NCBI GenBank assembly: GCA_016946835.1
Contig: JACVTC010000448.1
Span: forward strand, 1 to 28,097
Length of the DNA stretch: 28,097 nucleotides
Source of the DNA: Neocallimastix lanati (nom. inval.)
Lineage: Eukaryota > Neocallimastigomycota > Neocallimastigomycetes > Neocallimastigales > Neocallimastigaceae
Direction of reading: 5' to 3'
In this document: piece after piece, positions 20,839 through 28,097 of the stretch
How the letters are laid out: the number at the start of each line of letters is the position of its first letter
Numbering within the stretch: the first letter of the stretch is position 1
Notes under the pieces: model-generated
What the model saw: the letters and a program-made list of their open reading frames with translations, nothing else
The model's database searches: none
What the model was told of the DNA's origin: nothing
Translations under genes and position numbers: made by a program

Positions 20839-21144
20839 ACTATTACTATTATTATCATTATTGTAACGATTATTAATGTAATTATTATTATATGTGTAAT
20901 TATTATTTTTTTTATTTTTATGGTTATTGTTATTATTAAAGTTATTGTTATTATTAGTATTATTGTTATTGTTACAATTTGGTTTATTGCAATAATTATT
21001 ATTACTATTATAATTATCATAAATATTATAATTATAATTATTATTATCATTATCATTGGAATTGGTATTAAAATTATCTTTTCTATTAACTAAATAAATA
21101 TTCTCATTGTTTTTATAGTTGTTGTCTTTATTCTTGATATCCAT
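15136..21144 (-). CDS. pol: Pol polyprotein (protease-RT-RNase H-integrase), unit C
   Basis: 2002 aa, intact, and apparently identical to the Pol at 6186-12200 except for two fewer Asn in the homopolymeric run before the integrase (26 instead of 28). Protease DSCAS is at 506-510, YIDD at 928-931 and the RNase H acidic residues are at 1077, 1119, 1146 and 1190. Integrase residues are shifted by -2 (HHCC 1661, 1665, 1695, 1698; DDE 1727, 1786, 1822). The product should copy the element RNA to cDNA in particles and insert it into the genome. The frame is open upstream of this ATG to the slippery site at 21375. Confidence 0.95.
16342..16419. repeat. (ATT)26 microsatellite in pol, unit C
   Basis: Twenty-six ATT units, encoding 26 Asn. 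Confidence 0.95.
16985..17209 (-). repeat. 18-bp degenerate repeat coding Asn-rich hexapeptides, unit C
   Basis: Same repeat block as 8041-8265, with the same unit number and order. Confidence 0.7.
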
Positions 21145-21371
21145 TTCTTCATTATTTCCATAATTTTCATTTCTTTCATTATTATTAATTAGTAAATTAT
21201 TATTTTTATTTTTAATATTCTTATAATATATATTATTTTCATTATAATTATTAGGTTCATTAATATTATTATTATTATTATAATGATTATTGAAGTTATC
21301 ATTACAATAATTGTCGTTATTTATACATAAAAGGGTGGTTTGTTTACTGGAAGTTGGCCTTCTCCCATAAT

Positions 21372-21381
21372 CTATTTTAAA
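21372..21381 (-). promoter_or_regulatory. -1 ribosomal frameshift site between gag and pol, unit C
   Basis: Same T TTA AAA heptamer (21381-21375) with the gag TAG directly after it (21374-21372). The -1 frame joins the pol at 15136-21144. Confidence 0.78.
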
Positions 21382-22970
21382 TTGCTATCGCTTCTAATAT
21401 TTTGCTGATGAGGACTTTGATTATCAAAGTACCTAGGATTGCTTTTATTTGTTATTTCTTCAATATTTCTTGCATTATTGTAGTTATCATTGCTATAGTT
21501 GTCATAATTAGTATTATTAGTATTATAATTATTATTTCCATAATTACTATTACTGTTATAATTATTATTTCTATTATAATTATTATTGTTATTATACATA
21601 TTATTGTTATTATAATTATTATTGTTATAATTGCTATTAATATAATTATTATTGCTATAATTGTTATTATTATAATTATCATTGTTATTATAATTATTTT
21701 TTCCTCTATTGTTGTTGTTCCTAAAATTATAATTACCATTGTTAATATTATTATTATTGGAATTATTATTATAGTTACCAAAATTATTATTATTATTATT
21801 GTTACTGTTATTGAAATTATTATTATTATTATTATTGTTACTGTTATTGAAATTATTATAATTACTATTATTGCTACTATTAATATTACTGTTATAGAAA
21901 TTATTATAATTATTATTATTGTTATTATAATTACTGTTATAATTATTATTACCATATAGAGTATTATAATTATTATTATTATTATTATTAATATTATAAT
22001 TATTTCCATTATTTCCGTTATTAAACATTCTATTTCCATTATTATTATAATTATTTTCATTATAAAATCCAGAATTAAATTTTCCGAAGGTCATTAATTG
22101 ATTCTGATCCTGACTATAATTAAGAGATTTATTTTTATTTCTTAAATTTCTTTTGTTACATTCTCTTGCTTTGTGACCTGGTTTGCCACAGAGGTAGCAA
22201 GTAAAATTTCTAAATTGATTATTATTATTGTTGTTATTATTATACCTTGAATTAAATCTTTCTTGACGATATCGACCAGTAGAAAACAGATCAGCATTGC
22301 CCACATAATACGCATTTTGTATAGAATTATCTAAATCCCTATTTCCTTCGGTCAATCCTCTATATAATGGATGTTCTAATAAAGAATTTTGACAATTAGA
22401 ATTATTTTGGAAGACCATAGAAGTGTTGAGAAATTCATTATTTCCTATGGTCCTTTTTTCGGCTTTCTCGGCTCTTACAGCCACTTCAAAAGCATCCGAC
22501 AAGGTATCACATTCGGCTAAGAGAATTTGAGAATGAACATATATTCTTGATTTTATTGAATTTAAATAATCATCGACTGATATAATCTTCTGATAATCTC
22601 TATCTAATCGATGATACAAGGTTAAATAACGGTAGTTAAAATTCTTTATATTTTCATTTGGTTTTATTTTCAGATTTTTTAAAACTGAGCATTTATCAGC
22701 TGGTTTTATATCCATATACTTTTCAATAGCTGATTGCACTTCTTTATAGTTTGGATACCTTGTGATATTATTCCGAGTGGTTATTAATGATTTCAAAACG
22801 TTCCTCAAGTCAGCCTCCACGGCTATTTTTAGCCATACAAAAATTCTAGATGAATCTTGGATGTCATGCATTTCCATGACACCCTTAAAATCTTCTATCC
22901 ATGTGTCTATGTCTTTACCATAGTCACATAGATATGGTAGATCACGTTTTACTTTGGAAGCGTCAACCAT
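21372..22970 (-). CDS. gag: Gag polyprotein (capsid and nucleocapsid), unit C
   Basis: 532 aa, the same translation as the other two gag copies, with the CCHC knuckle at residues 258-271 and the long Asn-rich tail. It belongs to the second complete element, under the LTR at 23198-23864. Confidence 0.94.
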   Translation of the reverse strand: MVDASKVKRDLPYLCDYGKDIDTWIEDFKGVMEMHDIQDSSRIFVWLKIAVEADLRNVLKSLITTRNNITRYPNYKEVQSAIEKYMDIKPADKCSVLKNLKIKPNENIKNFNYRYLTLYHRLDRDYQKIISVDDYLNSIKSRIYVHSQILLAECDTLSDAFEVAVRAEKAEKRTIGNNEFLNTSMVFQNNSNCQNSLLEHPLYRGLTEGNRDLDNSIQNAYYVGNADLFSTGRYRQERFNSRYNNNNNNNNQFRNFTCYLCGKPGHKARECNKRNLRNKNKSLNYSQDQNQLMTFGKFNSGFYNENNYNNNGNRMFNNGNNGNNYNINNNNNNNYNTLYGNNNYNSNYNNNNNNYNNFYNSNINSSNNSNYNNFNNSNNNNNNNNFNNSNNNNNNNFGNYNNNSNNNNINNGNYNFRNNNNRGKNNYNNNDNYNNNNYSNNNYINSNYNNNNYNNNNMYNNNNNYNRNNNYNSNSNYGNNNYNTNNTNYDNYSNDNYNNARNIEEITNKSNPRYFDNQSPHQQNIRSDSNLK

Positions 22971-23166
22971 TATTAATTAACTACTAAAAAAGGAAAAAAA
23001 AATGAAACAAAACTTATATTTAATACGTAATTTATTTTCTTATTTAATTCGACTTATCTCTAATATTATTTATTTATTTTTACTATTATATATATATATA
23101 TATTTTAATAAAAAAAAATTAATTTTTTTTTTTTATAATATTATTATTATTTTCATATAATTTAAT

Positions 23167-23251
23167 AGTGCAGCGCCCGGATTCTCCACCAAAAATATGA
23201 TACGATATATTTTAAAATATTCGTATTTATAATAGTTTTGGGCGCTACACT
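23167..23251 (-). promoter_or_regulatory. U5-leader stem-loop enclosing the PBS
   Basis: Same 12-bp stem with U-G wobble as at 5274-5358: arms at 23240-23251 and 23167-23178. Confidence 0.65.
23174..23191 (-). other. Primer binding site (tRNA type)
   Basis: Identical to the site at 5281-5298. It lies 6 nt downstream (sense) of the LTR at 23198-23864 and serves unit C. Confidence 0.72.
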
Positions 23252-23864
23252 GGGGAATTGTACTAAATTATATATTCTAATAATAATATTAATTATTTTA
23301 TTTAATTATTTAAAATTTTTATTTTAGGATATTTGTTTTGTAATATTTTATTTTTATTTTATTTTATTTTATTTTATTTTATTTTTATCATATTAATTAA
23401 CAATTAATAATTGTAATTTAATTATAATATTCTACAATTAATTACTTAAACAACTAATTTTATTAAAACTAATAACTAAACTACTATCTTAACTAATTAA
23501 AACATTTTTCTTATATTAAATCAACTATTACTAATTAACATATATCAATAATTTTTTTTTTTTTAACAAAAACATTTTTTTTTTTTTTATAATATTTTTA
23601 TATATTTTTTTTTATAATTATTATCTCTATATTAAATCATAATTGTTATATTTTATATAAACATTAATATAAAAGTTTATATTATAATAATTAAATTTTA
23701 TACTATAATAATATTATTTTATATGATTTATAATTAATATAATTCATCATTTTTATATAATTAATTTTAATTTTATAATAATATATATTTTACAAACTTT
23801 ATATAATTAATATAATTTAATAATAATTTTAAAATATCATTATTTTTCTTTTCATCTTGTATCA
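23198..23864 (-). repeat. Long terminal repeat, 667 bp
   Basis: Same TGATAC/GTATCA termini and, by eye, same sequence as the LTR at 5305-5971. Shared between units C (as 5' LTR) and D (as 3' LTR). Confidence 0.82.
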
Positions 23865-23880
23865 GAACGCCCACGCTTTA
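23865..23880 (-). other. Candidate polypurine tract
   Basis: Identical to the tract at 5972-5987, directly before the 3' LTR of unit D. Confidence 0.45.
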
Positions 23881-23909
23881 GATCAGACTTCGTCCCTTGA
23901 AGTCTAAAG
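23876..23909 (-). other. Stem-loop at the PPT / 3' LTR junction
   Basis: Identical copy of the stem-loop at 5983-6016. Confidence 0.5.
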
Positions 23910-23993
23910 AATATTTGTATGAAATAATAAATTTTAAAATTTATAAGGCATTATTTTTTTTTTTTTTTTGTAATATAATTATATGATTATTAT

Positions 23994-24035
<42 letters not shown>

Positions 24036-24081
24036 AGGTAGTGATTTATTTTAAACTATTATTATTTTTTAAATATTAATA

Positions 24082-25285
24082 TTAATCAGTGATTTCTACA
24101 AAACTACTTATATAAGGAATAACATTTTTGAGATGTATATTTCTTTCGGCAACTTCATTAGTAATTGGATCACAAACTGTAACAGTATTAAATTGTTGCT
24201 TAACTATTTTTAATGGTCCAATAAAATAAGGGTCCAATTTTCTTCTATTAAAATTCCTGATTAATACTAAATCTCCAGGTTTAAATTCACTTCTTAATCT
24301 TTTAATTTGTTTTCTTCTATCTTTCCATAGTTCATTAGCAGTTTCTATATTCCGAATAGCTTCATTAATCCATTTATTATGTGTAATAAATTTTCTTAAA
24401 TAATATTCTTCATCAGTTTCATCTTCATGTTTTTGATCAACATTAATTGTAAGTTCGAAAGGTTGCAAATCCCTTCTACCATAAAGTAATTCAAAACTGC
24501 TATATTTTGTTACTTCATTCTTCGCTGTTCTAAGCGCCCATAAAGCACTAGGTAGAATATCATCCCAATCTTTATTATTTTTTCCTAAAAGCCGCAAATA
24601 TTTTCCAATTTCTCTATTTCTATTCTCAACTTCTCCATTAGAAGGTGGATGATACGTAGCCACATTATGTACATATACATCATGCAAATCGAGAAAAGCT
24701 TTAGTTTTATCTGAAATAAGTTGTGGGCCATTATCTGTAATTAATAACTCTGGTATTCCATGCCTCGAAAACACATTAATTAAAAATCTTATTACATCTT
24801 CAGATTCTGTTTTTTCTAATGGTTCAGCTTCCACCCATTTGGTAAGGTAGTCAACTAATACTATGATATATCTATTTCCTCTAGCAGTTGTATATAATGG
24901 ACCAACTAAATCTAAACCAACTCTTGTGAAAGGCAATCCTGGTGGTGTTGGAATATCTTCAGGGTATTTATTTTGAGGCTGTGGCTTATACATTTGACAT
25001 TTCTTACAACATTTTATAAATATTTTTATATCTTTATTCATTCCTTTCCAAAAGTAATCTCTTTTTAATCTATGATAGGTTTTATAACAACCTTCATGTC
25101 CTACGTTATGTGCTAAATTAATTAATTTCCATTTTTCTTTTTCATTAAAAATTACTCTTCTTAAATTATTATTTTGTTTATAATAAATAATCCCATCTAT
25201 TTCTACAAATTTTTGTTTTATATAATTATCAATAAAATCATTTAAAAATTTTTCATCATTATTATTATTTTCATTATTATTTATT

Positions 25286-25366
<81 letters not shown>

Positions 25367-27708
25367 GGTGTAACATTTATTACGAAATTTGTATCTAGAT
25401 ATACATTATTGTTAGATAAAATATTTCTTGAGTAATTTTTATTTATATCATTATTTAACATTTCATTATTATCATCCTTTTGAATGTTATTATTTGTAAA
25501 ATTATTATTAATTTTATCAATTTTTAAAATATTATTATATTTCTTTTTTCCTATAGTTATACTTCTATGATCTTCTTGTTCATTTTTATTAAGAGATTTT
25601 TTGTTAATATTTTTATCAATATTCAAAATTTTATTGAATTTATTATTAATGCTTATATTATTTTGATTTACAATATTATTTTTTTCATTTTCATTTTCTT
25701 TTTCATTTTCATTTGTTGTACTCTCATTTTTTATATCTCTAAATAATACATTATTTTGAATTACATTATTATTTAATATTTCGGTTTTAAAGCTTGTTTC
25801 CTTTGTTAAATAATTATTATTTTTATATGCATCATGTATATTATTATATTTTGTATTATAATTTTCTTTGTTTTCATTTGAATAGTTATTTTGAATAATG
25901 TTACAATTTTTTAATTTTTCATCTAAGTAATTAATTTTATTATAATTATTATTTTCATTGAGATTATTATTTTTATTCCTATTATTATTTCCAACAAAAT
26001 TATTTTCATTAGGATTATTGCCTTTATCATAATTGCTATTTTTATTACAATTGCTATTTTTATTACAATTGCTATTTTCATTATGATTATTGTTTTTATT
26101 ATAATTGTTATTTTTAATATAATTATTATTAGTATTAAAGTTATTATTTTTATTAAACCCATTAATTTCTATTTTTTTATCAGAGATATTATTTTTATTA
26201 TAATTATTATTGTTTTCATTCTCATATAATTTATGATTGTTTGTGATATTATTTATTTTTATTTTTTTAGATAAATTGCTATTTTTAATAGTATTTTTAT
26301 TGTCTATTTTTATAAATAAATTGTCATTAGTATTTTCCCTACTGATTTTATTTCTTGATTTATTAATTTCATTAGAATTATTATTTCTTATATTCTCTTT
26401 TAAAATAATATTTTTAATTGAATTATTATCTTTATTAAAATTGTTTTCCAAAATAATATTTTTATTTTCTTCTACATTCTTATTTTGTATATCTTCACCA
26501 GAATTTAATCTTGAAAGTGCATCTGCAATTACATTTCTCCTCCCCTCTTCATATAAAACTTTAACTTTTAAAATACTGAATTCCGTAATCCATTTAATAT
26601 GACGGCTAGAAGTAGGTTCTTTACTATTGAAAATATAAACTAAGGGTTTATGATCAGTGTACAAAATAGTTTCAAAATTATTACCTGTTAAAAATGGTCT
26701 AAATTTCATAACACAATAGTAAGCAGCTAATCCTTCCAAATCCGTAATACTATAGTTTAATTCTGCATTTACTAAGGTACGACTTTCAAAATAAATAGGC
26801 TTTTCATCATTATTCTCATCTAACTGAATAAGAACTCCACCAATACCATATTTAGAGGCGTCCGTACGAATAATAAATGGTTTTTCAAAAACAGGAGGTG
26901 ATAAAATAGGTGCAGAAATTATTTTATTTTTTAATTCAACAAAAGCCTTATTAGTAGTATCAGTCCATACAAAAGGAACATTTTTTTTTGTAAGTTCATA
27001 TAATGGTTTAGCAATTTGAGCAAAATTATAAATGAATTTCCTATAATAGCCAATAGCACCTAAAAAAGAACGTAGTTGCTTAATATTTTTAGGAGGTAAC
27101 CAATTCATAATAACATTCACTTTTGAATCAATAGGACTAATTCCTTTAGTAGATAATTTGTGTCCTAATAATTCTACTTCTTCTTTAAAAAAATGACATT
27201 TCTCTAAATTAATTTTTAATCCATTATTATGTAGAATTTTGAAAACCTTTTCAAGATCTTTAATATGCTGATCCATTGAGGGAGAATACACAACAAGATC
27301 ATCGATATAGACAAAGACACAAACACCAATCAAGTCGAAGAATATTCGGTTCATCTCCCTTTGAAAAGTTGCGGGAGCATTACACAACCCAAAAGGCATA
27401 ACTTGAAAATTAAAATTACCATAAATAGTAGTAAAACACGTAATATCTCTATCATCAGGATGCATAGGAATTTGATGGTATCCTGAAAATAAATCAATTG
27501 TTGAAAGAACTGCGGTGTTTCCTACATAATAAAGAATATCATCGATAATAGGAAGGGCATAGGCATCTTTCTTCGTACAGTTATTTACTACTCTATAATC
27601 AACGCACATTCTTACTTGACCATTTTTTTTTAACACAAGAACAACTGGTGAAGACCAAGGAGAATTTGAAGGAACAATTAATTTATTGTTAATGAGTTTA
27701 ATTATTTC
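24082..27708 (-). CDS. pol: Pol polyprotein, RT to integrase, unit D (5' partial)
   Basis: In-frame match to Pol residues from about 794 to the C-terminus: RT with YIDD, RNase H, the Asn-rich linker with 26 consecutive Asn, integrase HHCC and DD35E, and the C-terminal module ending in VEITD. A GTG at 27636 might be taken as a start, but the frame is simply continuous upstream to a T run at 27709-27714 that has six bases where units B and C have seven. The true start lies beyond the window. Confidence 0.9.
25288..25365. repeat. (ATT)26 microsatellite in pol, unit D
   Basis: Twenty-six ATT units, encoding 26 Asn. Confidence 0.95.
25931..26155 (-). repeat. 18-bp degenerate repeat coding Asn-rich hexapeptides, unit D
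   Basis: Same repeat block as 8041-8265, with the same unit number and order. Confidence 0.7.
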
Positions 27709-28097
27709 TTTTTTAGAGCATCTGCTTGTACTTTAGAGAGTCTATATGCTCTCTGTTTAACAGGGTGAGTACCAGGAACTAAATTAATTCTATGAGGAAA
27801 TAATTTAGAATTACCTAAATCATCTGTTTTAACAGCTAAAATATCCGTGTATGATAAAAATAAAATTTTAATTGAATCTCTAATAGAAGAAGGTACTTCA
27901 GATAATATGTCGTGTACAAGCGAAATTTTCTTATCATTTTGCAGAGATTTTAAATCAACAAAGATGAATTATCATCAGAAGTTATTAAAAGAATAGCGGG
28001 ACAAATTTTTGAATCATTATTAAGAAAACACATTATTATCAATAGAAAATAAATCATTATTATTAAGAACTTCATCATTAGATAATATTAAATTATC
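27709..28097 (-). pseudogene. pol: Pol fragment, protease-RT spacer, unit D (frameshifted)
   Basis: Corresponds to the Pol region between protease and RT, rich in DNNDLFSIDNN-type sequence and leading into HPVKQRAYRL. It is out of frame relative to 24082-27708 because of the missing T at 27709-27714. It has a one-base loss in an A run at 27960-27962 and a two-base loss near 28025-28028. It ends at the window edge. Confidence 0.82.

Larger units (their letters stand above)
14254..23864 (-). mobile_element. Complete Ty3/gypsy LTR retrotransposon, unit C
   Basis: Second complete unit: 5' LTR 23198-23864, gag 21372-22970, pol 15136-21144, 3' LTR 14254-14919 (shared with unit B). Differences from unit B that I can see are two fewer ATT codons in the Asn run between RNase H and integrase and small changes in T-run lengths in the noncoding part. 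The Gag translation matches unit B, and Pol matches apart from the two missing Asn. Confidence 0.95.
23865..24081 (-). other. 3' untranslated region, unit D
   Basis: Equivalent to 5972-6185. The sense A runs are 26 (24010-24035) and 16 (23954-23969). Confidence 0.7.
23198..28097 (-). mobile_element. Partial Ty3/gypsy element, unit D (5' part outside window)
   Basis: Contains the 3' LTR (23198-23864, shared with unit C), the 3' UTR and pol from the stop codon at 24082 back to the region between the protease and RT, where the window ends. It is open from 24082 to about 27708. The last 400 bases carry three small deletions relative to units B and C. Confidence 0.93.

Noticed and set aside
27600-27636. 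GTG at 27636 as the start of a separate shorter Pol in unit D
   Set aside because: The frame is continuous upstream to a homopolymer deletion, and the same position is internal to the RT in the intact copies.
1-28097. CRISPR-like array because of regular repeats
   Set aside because: Repeats are either an 8.9-kb mobile element or coding microsatellites. There are no short direct repeats with unique spacers and the sequence is eukaryotic in character.

Overview
The window is built entirely from one Ty3/gypsy-type (Metaviridae) LTR retrotransposon, repeated head to tail with its sense strand on the minus strand. No host gene, tRNA, rRNA or unrelated DNA is visible. Extreme AT richness, Asn runs encoded almost only by AAT, standard TAA/TAG stops and a long-homopolymer background suggest a very AT-rich eukaryote. 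An anaerobic gut fungus (Neocallimastigomycota) is my best guess. A dictyostelid, microsporidian or other AT-rich protist is possible, and the sequence alone does not settle it.

Layout, left to right on the plus strand (so 3' to 5' for the element): 1-3251 partial pol, broken by small indels in its first 800 bases; 3479-5077 gag; 5078-5304 leader with primer binding site; 5305-5971 LTR; 5972-6185 3' UTR; 6186-12200 intact pol; 12428-14026 gag; leader; 14254-14919 LTR; 3' UTR; 15136-21144 intact pol; 21372-22970 gag; leader; 23198-23864 LTR; 3' UTR; 24082-28097 partial pol, broken by small indels in its last 400 bases. The period is 8944-8950 bp, and neighbouring units share a single LTR (LTR-gag-pol-LTR-gag-pol-LTR). 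The window holds about 3.14 units and both its ends lie inside pol.

Gag (532 aa) has a capsid-like N-terminal half, one CCHC zinc knuckle and a long Asn-rich tail. Pol (2002-2004 aa) reads protease, reverse transcriptase, RNase H and integrase (HHCC, DD35E, GPY/F-like module), with very large Asn-rich stretches before the protease and between RNase H and integrase. Gag ends at a TAG placed directly after a T TTA AAA heptamer. The -1 frame is open from that heptamer through 77 codons into the pol ATG, so Gag-Pol is most likely made by -1 ribosomal frameshifting.

The LTR is bounded by a perfect 6-bp inverted repeat (TGATAC...GTATCA). It is followed by a 6-nt spacer and a tRNA-type primer binding site. 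A 12-bp GC-rich stem brackets the U5 end and the primer site. The units differ, as far as I can see, only in homopolymer and ATT-repeat lengths, apart from the small deletions near the two window ends. The array is therefore either very young or an assembly product of a circular or tandem template.
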